From Owenweeksia sp965214115 (GTDB lineage: Bacteria > Bacteroidota > Bacteroidia > Flavobacteriales > Schleiferiaceae): a stretch of DNA of 64,000 nucleotides. Numbering within the stretch: position 1 is the stretch's first letter; every line of letters begins with the position of its first letter. The position numbers and the translations under genes are program-made. Of this stretch, positions 43,857 to 51,867 are shown one piece after another. Where the stretch lies: positions 310,001 through 374,000 of the forward strand of contig CBDCAU010000009.1 in the NCBI GenBank assembly GCA_965214115.1, read 5' to 3'. The notes under the pieces were generated by a model. It was not told the DNA's origin. It ran no database searches and was given only the letters and a program-made list of their open reading frames with translations.

Positions 43857-45344
43857 TTAGGAAGCCGCGAAGGTGGCAAAATCTTTTTGAATTTCGTTGG
43901 CCGCCACCTGACCCGAAATTAAAGACGGCGGAACGCCCGGCCCCGGCACCGTAAGCTGGCCGGCATAATACAAATTGCTAATTTTTTTGCTTTTCAAAGA
44001 AGGTTTGAGAATGGCCGTTTGTTTCAGCACGTTGGCCAATCCGTAGGCATTTCCTTTATAAGCGTGATAATCACCTACGAAATCGCGGTGGGCATAGGAC
44101 TTTTTATACATCACTTTTTCGCGGATTTCCTGTCCCGTATGTTTTTCCAATCGATTCATTATCAGTTCGTAATAGCGTTCGCGGGTTTCTTCATTGTCTT
44201 GCAAATTTGGCGCGACGGGCATCAGCAAAAACAGATTTTCGCAGCCTACCGGCGCTGCGGATTGGTCAGTTTTGGAGGGGCAGCAAGCGTAAAAAAGTGG
44301 CTTGCTCGGCCATCTTGGGTTTTGATAAATTTCTTGGGCGTGGCCGTCAAAATCTTCATCAAAAAATAAATTGTGGTGTTTCAGCCCATCGATTTTGCCC
44401 TCGATTCCCAAATAAAAAAGCAAACTGGACGGCGCCATCTTTCGTGAATCCCAGTATTTTTCAGAATACTGGCGGTCTTTTTCAGGCAACAGATTGTGCT
44501 CGATATGATGATAATCGGCCGCGCCCACAAAAACGTCGGCTTCAAAATCGGCGGTTTCCGTTTTGGCACTTACAATTATTCCGTCTTTAGTAATCAGTTC
44601 TTTTACAGGATGTTGCGGTAGGATTTCCACGCCTTTTTCTTCCGCCAAAGAAACCATCGCTTTCACGATTTCGTGCATCCCGCCCAGCGGATACCAAGTG
44701 CCCAAACACATATCGGCGTAATTCATCAAACTGTAAAGCGCCGGCGTATTTTGCGGCGTGCCTCCCAAAAACAGAATCGGGAATTCCATCAACTGGCGAA
44801 TCCGCGCATCTTTAAAATAAGAGTGCACATATTTCCGCATCGACTTCAATAAATCCAATTGAAACAAGCCGAAAACCACGCGCTTATCGGCAAATTCCAG
44901 CAAACTGCGGCTGGGCTTGTACACCAAATCCTGCATCCCCACTTGGTATTTATAAGCAGATTCGCTCAGGAATTGACGCAGTTTTTCGCCACTACCTTTT
45001 TCGTGTTTTTCAAAGAGGGATTGAATTTCAGAAAGTTCCGCTGGCAAATCCCAAACATCATTTTCATCAAAAAAAACGCGGTACGAAGGGTCGAGCCGTT
45101 TTAGCTCGTAATAATCGGAAACGGATTTTCCGAATTTTCGAAAATAGTTTTCGAAAACGTCCGGCATCCAATACCAGCTCGGGCCCATATCAAAGGTGTA
45201 GCCCGAAACAGAAAACGACCGAGCCCGTCCGCCGAGCTGGTCGTTTTTCTCTAAAATTTGTACCTGAAATCCTTTGTCCGCTAAGGAAGTGGCGGCTGCC
45301 AATCCTGCAAAACCGGCGCCGATAACGACGGCTTTCTTGCTCAT
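43857..45344 (-). CDS. crtI: Phytoene desaturase (CrtI type)
   Basis: 495 residues. FAD-binding start VIGAGFAGLAAATSLADKGF, LGGRARSFSVSGYTFDMGPS, and a C-terminal LYYAGQLTVPGPGVPPSLIS as in CrtI enzymes. It introduces the double bonds that turn phytoene into lycopene or a relative. No cyclase, hydroxylase or ketolase gene lies in this window, so the end product cannot be read here. It follows the sigma-factor gene by 10 bases. Confidence 0.92.
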   Translation of the reverse strand: MSKKAVVIGAGFAGLAAATSLADKGFQVQILEKNDQLGGRARSFSVSGYTFDMGPSWYWMPDVFENYFRKFGKSVSDYYELKRLDPSYRVFFDENDVWDLPAELSEIQSLFEKHEKGSGEKLRQFLSESAYKYQVGMQDLVYKPSRSLLEFADKRVVFGLFQLDLLKSMRKYVHSYFKDARIRQLMEFPILFLGGTPQNTPALYSLMNYADMCLGTWYPLGGMHEIVKAMVSLAEEKGVEILPQHPVKELITKDGIIVSAKTETADFEADVFVGAADYHHIEHNLLPEKDRQYSEKYWDSRKMAPSSLLFYLGIEGKIDGLKHHNLFFDEDFDGHAQEIYQNPRWPSKPLFYACCPSKTDQSAAPVGCENLFLLMPVAPNLQDNEETRERYYELIMNRLEKHTGQEIREKVMYKKSYAHRDFVGDYHAYKGNAYGLANVLKQTAILKPSLKSKKISNLYYAGQLTVPGPGVPPSLISGQVAANEIQKDFATFAAS

Positions 45345-45354
45345 TTACAGCAGC

Positions 45355-45858
45355 TTATCGGTAATCTTCCAATTTTGCCATCATCTTGCGGCGCGCCAAG
45401 AATATGCGGCTTTTTACCGTGCCGAGTGGAATGGCCAAAATCTCCGCGATTTCCTCGTATTTGTAGCCATTGTAGTACATCATAAAAGTTTCCACGTAGG
45501 TTTTTTCCACGCTGTTGATTTGATCCATCATCGTTTCGTGATCCACGCGGGCATCGGTTTTCACCACCTTTTCAGTCTCGTTCATATTCAGGAAATACTT
45601 GTTTTCCGTCTCGTCCACAAAGGTGTTTTGATTTTTCTTTTTGCGGTACGCATTTATAAAAGTGTTCTTCATAATCGTATAAAGCCACCCTTTGATATTG
45701 GTGCCCGCTTGGAATTTATCGCTGTTTTTCAGCGCTTTGAAATAGGTTTCTTGAAGGAGGTCATCGGAATCTACTGGGCTTTTGGTCAGTTTCATTGCCA
45801 GTTGGTATAGGAAACTTTCGTGGGTGAGGATCATCGACCCGAATTCTGATTTTGACAT
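45355..45858 (-). CDS. ECF-type RNA polymerase sigma factor heading the carotenoid operon
   Basis: 167 residues from the ATG at 45858, chosen because the promoter at 45900-45930 puts the transcript start at about 45893. Region 2 (SDDLLQETYFKALKN, GWLYTIMKNTFINAYRKKKN) and region 4 (YNGYKYEEIAEILAIPLGTV, KSRIFLARRKM) are complete. No anti-sigma gene is beside it; the neighbour is a CarH-type MerR protein. It probably directs transcription of carotenoid or light-stress genes. Confidence 0.88.
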   Translation of the reverse strand: MSKSEFGSMILTHESFLYQLAMKLTKSPVDSDDLLQETYFKALKNSDKFQAGTNIKGWLYTIMKNTFINAYRKKKNQNTFVDETENKYFLNMNETEKVVKTDARVDHETMMDQINSVEKTYVETFMMYYNGYKYEEIAEILAIPLGTVKSRIFLARRKMMAKLEDYR

Positions 45859-45899
45859 TTTGTTTGTGGATTTTTGGATTTGTTCAACTATTCTACGGC

Positions 45900-45930
45900 C
45901 AAAGTTAAACACGAATGTCGAACTGCCAAA
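45900..45930 (-). promoter_or_regulatory. Bacteroidota promoter of the sigma-crtI-crtB-idi operon
   Basis: Minus strand: TTTG (45927-45930), 19 bases, TAACTTTG (45900-45907). Full match to TTTG-N19-TAnnTTTG. The predicted start lies about 35 bases before the sigma ATG. Confidence 0.8.
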
Positions 45931-45933
45931 CTT

Positions 45934-45957
45934 TTTTGTAAAAATTCTTTTACAAAA
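45934..45957. promoter_or_regulatory. Inverted repeat next to the carotenoid promoter
   Basis: TTTTGTAAAA-ATTC-TTTTACAAAA is a perfect 10-bp inverted repeat with a 4-base spacer. It ends 3 bases upstream of the -33 TTTG of the sigma-factor promoter. A likely regulator site; the CarH-like protein encoded next door is the obvious candidate, by position only. Confidence 0.6.
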
Positions 45958-46023
45958 GCAAACAAAATGTAGGAAAGTCCTGAGAGTAAGGTTATTAGAT
46001 AACCGAATTTTTTTTATCCAAAA

Positions 46024-46932
46024 TCAGGATTTTTGCGTTTTGCCACACACCGCTCCTTTTAGTTCGCGGATATTCGGGTAGAGCTTGAAATTTTCGGGAA
46101 AATTTTGTTTGGGAAACGAGACAGCCTGATAGCCCGAAAGGTGAAATTTGTGGAAAGCAGGGTCAAACAGTCCCGCTACTTTTTCGAGGTAGGCCGGCAT
46201 TTCCGCTACATTGGGATGAGAGGTAAAAACGGTGATGAACTTTCGGATGTTACGCTTCTCGGCCACTTCCTTCAAAGCTTCCAACGGCAGGCCCTGCCCG
46301 AGATAGAGCGAGCTGCAGCCTGAAATCTTCAATGCGTAGTGCAGATACAAAAGCCCGATTTCGTGCATTTCTTGGTGGGGCAAAAACAGTGCAAAATGAA
46401 CCTCATTTTTGCCGCCCGCCGCAGTGGGGACGCGGTCTATCATCGCCGAAATCTTTTGCTTGGTGAGCGCCGAGACAAAATGCTCGTGCGCCTCGGTGAT
46501 GGCGCCCACTTGCCACAAAACGCCCACCTGCTCCATAAAATCGGCCAGCACTTTTGTAAGAGTTTCCTGAGTGCCGTGCAACGCCAGCGAATTGGCAAAA
46601 GTGGCGTTGAAGGCCGCATCATCAAAATCGAGCATCGCGCTCTTCAAAGCGTTCACCAAAACAATATAATCACCTGAATATGAGCGGCTTTCCATCACCG
46701 CCTCGCTCAGTTCCTCGTCTTCCATCTCGGCCACGGCGCTGATGCGCATTCCAGTGTTCACTAGTGAAGCAACATTCAGGGCGCGACGCAAATTTTCCGG
46801 TGTATAATAGCGGACATTGCCCTCGGTGCGTTCGGGTTCTATCAATCCGTGGCGGCTCTCCCACGCCCGCAGGGTATGGGCCTTGATGCCGGTGAAGCGT
46901 TCGAGGTCTTTGATGGAGTAGGTTTTTTCCAC
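46024..46932 (-). CDS. CarH/LitR-type MerR regulator with B12-binding light-sensor domain
   Basis: 302 residues from a GTG at 46932. MerR helix-turn-helix at 1-70 (YSIKDLERFTGIKAHTLRAW). The four-helix cap holds the CarH motif Wx9EH (W140, E150, H151). The cobalamin fold follows with E188-x-H190-x-x-G193, the adenosylcobalamin ligand motif. All diagnostic residues are present. In known CarH proteins the dark tetramer represses carotenoid genes and light breaks the Co-C bond and releases DNA. It lies head-to-tail upstream of the sigma-factor operon. Confidence 0.9.
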   Translation of the reverse strand: MEKTYSIKDLERFTGIKAHTLRAWESRHGLIEPERTEGNVRYYTPENLRRALNVASLVNTGMRISAVAEMEDEELSEAVMESRSYSGDYIVLVNALKSAMLDFDDAAFNATFANSLALHGTQETLTKVLADFMEQVGVLWQVGAITEAHEHFVSALTKQKISAMIDRVPTAAGGKNEVHFALFLPHQEMHEIGLLYLHYALKISGCSSLYLGQGLPLEALKEVAEKRNIRKFITVFTSHPNVAEMPAYLEKVAGLFDPAFHKFHLSGYQAVSFPKQNFPENFKLYPNIRELKGAVCGKTQKS

Positions 46933-47069
46933 GGTTTTTCTTACTTGGAGAAAGAACGGCGGGATTTTTCTTTTGTTTAATGTTGGGGTTATATTTGTTT
47001 AACAGGGATTAGTTATCAGTTCCCAGTTATAAGTTGTCAGATGTCAGTTTGGCTGGCGGCCAAAAAATA

Positions 47070-47097
47070 AAAAAAACGCGCCGTTTCCAGCGCGCTT
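47070..47097 (-). terminator. Terminator of the T9SS gene at 47128
   Basis: On the minus strand GCGCGC-TGGAAACG-GCGCG is followed by a run of eight T. It lies about 30 bases past the stop codon. Confidence 0.8.
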
Positions 47098-47127
47098 TCC
47101 AATCAGGGTAAAATATGTCTTTGGAAG

Positions 47128-48306
47128 TCAGTCCACCGCCAATTTTCCCGCCGCCAGCGATTGGCCTTTTCCATTGATTATCTTAAAAAAGTAACTGCCG
47201 CGCGCCAAATCCTCGGGCAGGGAATGGCGGAAAATGCCATCCGAAAAATCTTGGTTCGCCGCTCGGTACACCGTGCGCCCCGTGATGTCCAGCACTTCAA
47301 AATCGCCTGTGCCGTGTTCCGCGTTTCCCATTTCAATTTGTAAGAGACCGCCCGCCGCCACGGGGTTGGGGAAGGTTTTCGCGTTCAAAGAAGAAAACTC
47401 GTCCAGCGAAACGGTGGCCGCGTCGCTGCGGTAATCTAAGCGGCCTACTTGGCCGTTCACGATGCTCATCCCCATCACCGGAAAGCCAAAATCCTTGCGA
47501 TAAAATATATAGCTTTCGTACACTATGGTTTCACCTTGAATTAGGCCAAAAGCGCCGAGCAATTGTGAAGATGCGGGCGATCCGTTTACGAAAAAGCTGT
47601 CCACTTCTGTTTTTATTGATTTAATCAGAAGAACATCAAAAGGCTGGGAGGGCGAGCCATCGGCCCGCGGGATGCGCAGCGTGCCGTGGCCCACCACTTC
47701 GCGATCCAAGGTTACCATTCTCTGCCTGTTGCCGGGAGTGCGGGGCGGAACCGAACCTGAAACGGTGAGTTCGAAATCAATCGTTTCTATATGAGAGTTC
47801 ACCCACGAATCTTGATAATCCAGTGGGAATTGAAGGAGGTCCGCACGGCCCGCGTAGATGTCATTTTTGGCCAAAAAATGTAGGGAATCATTGGCGTTGC
47901 CAGTAATGGTCGCCAAGGAATAATCCGCCGCGCCAAGTTTGTACCCATAGCGATACCAACCGTTGGCGTCAATCGCCTCATATCGCTCGTTTGGGATAAG
48001 GAAACCTTGGAACAATATGGAGAAATCCCGACGATTTAAAGCGCTGGGAAAATCGGGGTCGGCCGAGGCATCAAGATATTGGGGCGAATGGATGCTGTCG
48101 GCAGTGATGCCGGTTGCAAAATCCCAAATTTGCGCGGGGCCTTCTGTGGGGAGGGTTATTCCCGTTTGGGTGGCCACCGTAAAATGGCCGATGAAAGCCG
48201 TGCCGCGCGGGTAGTCGCTTTTGTTAATTGTGATTTGCGCTACGGCACCAAAGGCAAGCGCATTGAGCGCCAGCGCCATTGTCCATTGGGTAATTTTTGT
48301 TTTCAT
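47128..48306 (-). CDS. Secreted T9SS-sorted protein, short paralogue
   Basis: 392 residues from the ATG at 48306 (signal MKTKITQWTMALALNALAFG). A ~300-residue N-terminal domain starts ITINKSDYPRGTAFIGHFTV and includes REVVGHGTLRIPRADG and ETIVYESYIFYRKDFGFPVM. The last ~75 residues are a type A sorting domain (FPNPVAAGGLLQIEMG). It is clearly paralogous to the N-terminal part of the next gene. Function unknown; exported. Confidence 0.85.
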   Translation of the reverse strand: MKTKITQWTMALALNALAFGAVAQITINKSDYPRGTAFIGHFTVATQTGITLPTEGPAQIWDFATGITADSIHSPQYLDASADPDFPSALNRRDFSILFQGFLIPNERYEAIDANGWYRYGYKLGAADYSLATITGNANDSLHFLAKNDIYAGRADLLQFPLDYQDSWVNSHIETIDFELTVSGSVPPRTPGNRQRMVTLDREVVGHGTLRIPRADGSPSQPFDVLLIKSIKTEVDSFFVNGSPASSQLLGAFGLIQGETIVYESYIFYRKDFGFPVMGMSIVNGQVGRLDYRSDAATVSLDEFSSLNAKTFPNPVAAGGLLQIEMGNAEHGTGDFEVLDITGRTVYRAANQDFSDGIFRHSLPEDLARGSYFFKIINGKGQSLAAGKLAVD

Positions 48307-48377
48307 AATTCTTTGGTGTTTTAAATGAGTGCCAAAATTTGTGAATGATTTTGCGGAAGCGTATCCCATTCCGCGCA

Positions 48378-48394
48378 GGATGTATCAATTTTGG
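48378..48394 (-). promoter_or_regulatory. Shared upstream motif, copy before the 48306 gene
   Basis: The minus strand reads CCAAAATTGATACATCC. Two nearly identical copies precede the paralogue at 50480 (see 50551-50585). Position about 75 bases before the ATG suggests a regulator site. Confidence 0.55.
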
Positions 48395-48463
48395 AACATC
48401 CCTGAAAAAGTTCGTTTTCTCTCTTCTAAAAGATTGTGCTTTTTTTCTCAAGCTGCTCGGCTG

Positions 48464-48539
48464 GCCCCCTAAATCCCTGTCTGCCGACAGGCAGGCCCCA
48501 AAGAGCTTGCACTGAGCTTGTCGAAGTGGGGACTTTAGC
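48464..48539. repeat. Dispersed repeat with nested palindrome, copy 2
   Basis: Inverse complement of the repeat at 25422-25475 (AAAGTCCCCACTTCGACAAG on the minus strand). It carries an extra ~19 bases (CCTGCCTGTCGGCAGACAG) between the CTTTGGGG and GATTTAGGG segments. The remaining 370-base gap between genes 48370 and 48710 holds the promoter region and the terminator at 48645. Confidence 0.75.
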
Positions 48540-48644
48540 TACACACCCTTGAAAATCGAGCTTGTACGATGAACTCTGAATTCTGCGATCGAAATTTTCA
48601 CAAGGTGCTTTTTTATTTCAATGGAAAGGATGCCATTCATTTTT

Positions 48645-48688
48645 TAAAAAAAAAAGCCCCGCGCCAAGAAAGGGGGTTGCGCGGGGCT
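48645..48688 (-). terminator. Terminator of the T9SS gene at 48711
   Basis: On the minus strand GCCCCGCGC pairs perfectly with GCGCGGGGC across a 14-base loop, then ten T. Confidence 0.88.
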
Positions 48689-48710
48689 TCGGTCATCCCA
48701 GCTGAGCTTC

Positions 48711-50480
48711 TTATTGTTTTAGGATTTTGGTGATGGAAATTTCATCGCCGGAAACCACTTTCAAAAGGTAAACTCCCGGCTGGCGGCCGCTCAAATCGAG
48801 TTGCGCGGATTCGCCCACCGTTTGGGTTTCCAATATTTTCCCGCTCAAGTCTTGAAGAACGAGCTGCGCATCAATGTTAAAATTGCCGCGCGAAACGTTT
48901 ACGAGGTTGCGGGTGGGATTGGGATAGACGCTCACGCCCGTGTTTTCTATAGAAATGGTGCGAGACGATTTTGCGGCCACTTCCTGCACGATGGGAATGG
49001 TGATGCCGCCTTTTTCCAAATCCATCCGAAAGGAAAAACCGCCCTTGTCCGGCTTGCTGGTGCGGTTGCGGATGGCCAGTACCACGGTGTTCATCCCTAC
49101 TTTAAAAATGGTGTCCATATCCGCACTGGTAACGGCATCGAAGGGGTCGCCGCCCGCGTTGCCATTGATAACTCCGCCGTTTCCATCAAAAAGCAAATCG
49201 TGGTTCACCGTCCGCCAGTACACGGGGCCCATCCCCTCTTCGCGCGCCACGGAATGGCCGTTGATGAAGATTTCCATATTGTCGTCCACGAACATCCGGA
49301 AGCGGGCTTCCAGTCCGGCGGCGGTATCCAAAGAAAAATCTTGACTGTAATACGTAACGCCCGACAACGAGCTGATGACCTGCGTACCGTCCACGCTATT
49401 CAAATGCTCCCACGGATAGGGCTGGCCTACCATCACCGGCTGGGTGAAGGTGCTGGCAGCGGGCACGGTGGGCACGCCGGGCCACGGATAGCGGTTGGCC
49501 GTGGCGGTGGTAACGGTGGTGCTGAGATCCCAGCCGCCGTGGCTCACCACGGAAAACGGGCCAGTAGCCACGGGTGCACCGATGACAGCCTGCGGGCGGT
49601 ATTCCAGATCTTCGCCCGCTCCACCAACGATAGCCATTGACGCGACGGGGGCACTAAAACCGGGCCGGAAAAAAAGATAGGTTTCGTCAATAGAAGTCTC
49701 GCCCTGCGAAACCCCGAAAGCGAACAAAAGAGAGGGCGGTGCCAAAGCTCCGCCCAGCGTGAAGGTATCGATGCGGGTCCGCGTGCTCTTCAAAAGCAGC
49801 ACGTCCATCGGTGGCGAGGGCAGGCCGTTGCTCATCGGGATGCGCAGGGTACCGTGGCCTACCACTTCGCGGGTGCGGGTCTCGATGGTGCGGCGTTCGC
49901 TGGGGGTTCGCGCCAAACCAAAGCCCGCTATATCCAAGGAAAATTTAACGGTCTCTACTTGTGATTCCGTCCAGCTATCGTTGTAGTTCAGCGGAAATTT
50001 CAGTAAATCCAGCCGCCCTTGGAAAATGTCGTTGTGCGCCAAAAAATGGATGGAATCCGTGGCACCGCCCGTGAGGTTAGCGATACTATAACTTGCCGTG
50101 CCATATTTGACCCCATATTCATAAAAGCCCGAACTGTCGATGGCTTCATATTTTGAACCGGGGACGAAGAATCCCTGAAATTGGAGATCGCACTCGCACA
50201 CGTTCAGCGCCAATGGAAAATCAGGATCCGAGGTGGCGTCCGTGTACGCCAAAGTGTCTTGGTGATCCACCAAATAGCCGAGGGAATAGTCCCACACTTG
50301 GTTGGGGCCTTCCGCCGGCAGGGGCATTGGCGGGGTGGCGGGAAGAGCTGTGGTAAAACTGTCCGTAAAAGTGGCCTGCCGCGGATAGTCGGCACGGTCG
50401 ATGGTCACTTGCGCCATCGCAGTGAAAGCCATCGCGCTGGCGGCCATCAGGCTTGTCATTTTTGTAATGTTCGTTTTCAT
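48711..50480 (-). CDS. Secreted T9SS-sorted protein, long paralogue with inserted domain
   Basis: 589 residues. Signal peptide (MKTNITKMTSLMAASAMAF). The N-terminal ~300 residues match the short paralogue (REVVGHGTLRIPMSNGLPSP). About 200 residues are then inserted: a jelly-roll-like carbohydrate-binding or PA14-like domain (FRMFVDDNMEIFINGHSVAR, VVLAIRNRTSKPDKGGFSFR). A type A sorting domain closes it (VSVYPNPTRNLVNV). Exported; the inserted domain suggests sugar or surface binding. Confidence 0.85.
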   Translation of the reverse strand: MKTNITKMTSLMAASAMAFTAMAQVTIDRADYPRQATFTDSFTTALPATPPMPLPAEGPNQVWDYSLGYLVDHQDTLAYTDATSDPDFPLALNVCECDLQFQGFFVPGSKYEAIDSSGFYEYGVKYGTASYSIANLTGGATDSIHFLAHNDIFQGRLDLLKFPLNYNDSWTESQVETVKFSLDIAGFGLARTPSERRTIETRTREVVGHGTLRIPMSNGLPSPPMDVLLLKSTRTRIDTFTLGGALAPPSLLFAFGVSQGETSIDETYLFFRPGFSAPVASMAIVGGAGEDLEYRPQAVIGAPVATGPFSVVSHGGWDLSTTVTTATANRYPWPGVPTVPAASTFTQPVMVGQPYPWEHLNSVDGTQVISSLSGVTYYSQDFSLDTAAGLEARFRMFVDDNMEIFINGHSVAREEGMGPVYWRTVNHDLLFDGNGGVINGNAGGDPFDAVTSADMDTIFKVGMNTVVLAIRNRTSKPDKGGFSFRMDLEKGGITIPIVQEVAAKSSRTISIENTGVSVYPNPTRNLVNVSRGNFNIDAQLVLQDLSGKILETQTVGESAQLDLSGRQPGVYLLKVVSGDEISITKILKQ

Positions 50481-50550
50481 CGTTATTGGGTTTTTAATGA
50501 ACCGCCAAAACTATCCGGCCCCACCACCGGCGGCTATCACGATGCGAACG

Positions 50551-50585
50551 GGAAGTATCAATTTTGGAAGGGGGTATCAATTTTA
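50551..50585 (-). promoter_or_regulatory. Two copies of the shared upstream motif before the 50480 gene
   Basis: The minus strand holds CCAAAATTGATACTTCC (50551-50567) and CTAAAATTGATACCCCC (50571-50586), 20 bases apart. They match the single copy at 48378-48394. The 20-base phasing is about two helical turns, as for tandem dimer sites. Confidence 0.55.
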
Positions 50586-50689
50586 GGGCTGGGGGTGAGA
50601 GGATAATGGAATTTGGTTTTGAATGATTTGATAACAATCGAACTCAAAATTTCATCTGTGCATTTATATTATAAGCTCCCATCCTCAGA

Positions 50690-51430
50690 ACTGGGCAGTC
50701 CCTTCATCCCGATAATTATTGGGACTGGCATCAAGAAACTACCCCCCTGCCTCCTCAAAATGGGACAGGTGCTTTAGCCCTTTCACCGAGAAACTGCACT
50801 CCTTGCCTCCTCAGAATTGGACAGGTGCTTCAGCCCTGTCATTTCGGTTTTGCGCCCCCTTCTCGGCTTTAGCCGAATCCGGAATTGCGCTGAAGCGCTG
50901 GGTGGATAGGCCAATCGGCCGCAGTCACAGCGCTAAAGCGGCTGTGCAATTCTGAGAACAGCGCCGCGCATTTTGTCCTAACAATTGTGCAATTATGAAA
51001 ACCTTGACATTTCCTCAAAATTGGACAGGTGCCCCAGCCCGACCATCGAGGAGCTGCCCCCTGCCTCCTCAAAATTGGACAGGCGCTTTAGCCCTGTCAT
51101 CAAGAAACTGCACCCCTTGCTTCCTCAGAATTGGACAGGTGCTTCAGCCCTGTCATTTCGGTTTTGCGCGCCCCTTCTCGGCTTTAGCCGAATCCGGAAT
51201 TGCGCTGAAGCGCGGAAATATTGGGGCAATCGGCCGCAATCGCAGCGCTGAAGCGGCTGCGCAATTCTGAGGACAGCGCCGCGCATTTTGTCCTAACAAT
51301 TGTGCAATTATGAAAATCGTTGACATTTCCTCAGAATTGGACAGGTGCTTTAGCCCTGTCGATAAAATTTTTCTCACCTTCTTCCTCGGCTTCAGCCAAA
51401 TTTCTTTTATTTGTCTGAAAATCAAATGCA
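50690..51430. repeat. Left hairpin array flanking the IS200-like gene
   Basis: The gene-free stretch is made of short hairpins with cores GCTTTAGC, GCTTCAGC, GCTGAAGC or GCTAAAGC. Three types recur in fixed order: A (GGACAGGTGCTTTAGCCCTG), B1 (CGGCTTTAGCCG) with B2 (GCGCTGAAGCGC) 12 bases later, and C (CACAGCGCTAAAGCGGCTGT). A unit of about 314 bases starts at 50821 and again at 51135. A further A and B1 sit just before the transposase gene. The outer end (50693-50735) carries a palindrome TCCCGATAATTATTGGGA in place of the A core. Confidence 0.85.
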
Positions 51431-51867
51431 ATGGCTTTCATCAAAGTGTACATCCATTATGTGTTCAGCACCAAAAACCGAGAAAAATGCCTCAGCCAAA
51501 AAGTGCGGGCGCAGCTTTTTCCGCATATTTTGAAAAACGCACGGGAAAAGGACATCTTTATTTTGCGGCTGAACGGCCATCTGGAACACCTTCATTGCTT
51601 GGTGTCGATGGGGCGAGCGCACACTTTGGCAGAAACGGCGCGGCTCATCAAAGGGAATGCTTCGCGCTGGCTGAACCAAAGCGGGTTGGTGGCGGGCAAG
51701 TTCCAATGGCAGAAAGAATATTTTGCAGTGTCGGTGAGCGAGACGCACTTAACGAAAGTGCAACGGTACATTGAGAATCAGGAGGAGCATCATCGCACGA
51801 TGACATTTGAAGAGGAATATAAATTGTTTCTGAAGAATTATGGTTTTAGTGATTTGCGCTGAAGCGC
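51345..51867 (+). mobile_element. IS200/IS605-like (RAYT) element between hairpins
   Basis: The element spans an A hairpin and B1-like left hairpin (GGCTTCAGCC at 51389), the transposase gene, and the B2 right hairpin GCGCTGAAGCGC (51856-51867) that contains the stop codon. In the neighbouring units B1 and B2 lie 12 bases apart with no gene between, so those look like internally deleted ends. Exact borders are not proven. Confidence 0.65.
51431..51862 (+). CDS. Y1 (IS200-like, REP-associated) transposase
   Basis: 143 residues, full length for the family. The HUH motif is H53-L54-H55 in GHLEHLHCLV, the FQWQKEYFAVSVS segment is typical of the family, and the catalytic tyrosine is Y113 in RYIENQEEHH. 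All active residues are present. The enzyme nicks and joins single-stranded DNA at hairpin ends. Its TGA stop lies inside the right hairpin. Hairpin arrays lie on both sides. Confidence 0.92.
   Translation: MAFIKVYIHYVFSTKNREKCLSQKVRAQLFPHILKNAREKDIFILRLNGHLEHLHCLVSMGRAHTLAETARLIKGNASRWLNQSGLVAGKFQWQKEYFAVSVSETHLTKVQRYIENQEEHHRTMTFEEEYKLFLKNYGFSDLR

Noticed and set aside
50719..51270. Small plus-strand frames in the hairpin array (rich in QNWTG)
   Set aside because: They are translations of the A-type repeat, appear in several frames, and have no ribosome-binding site or homologue.
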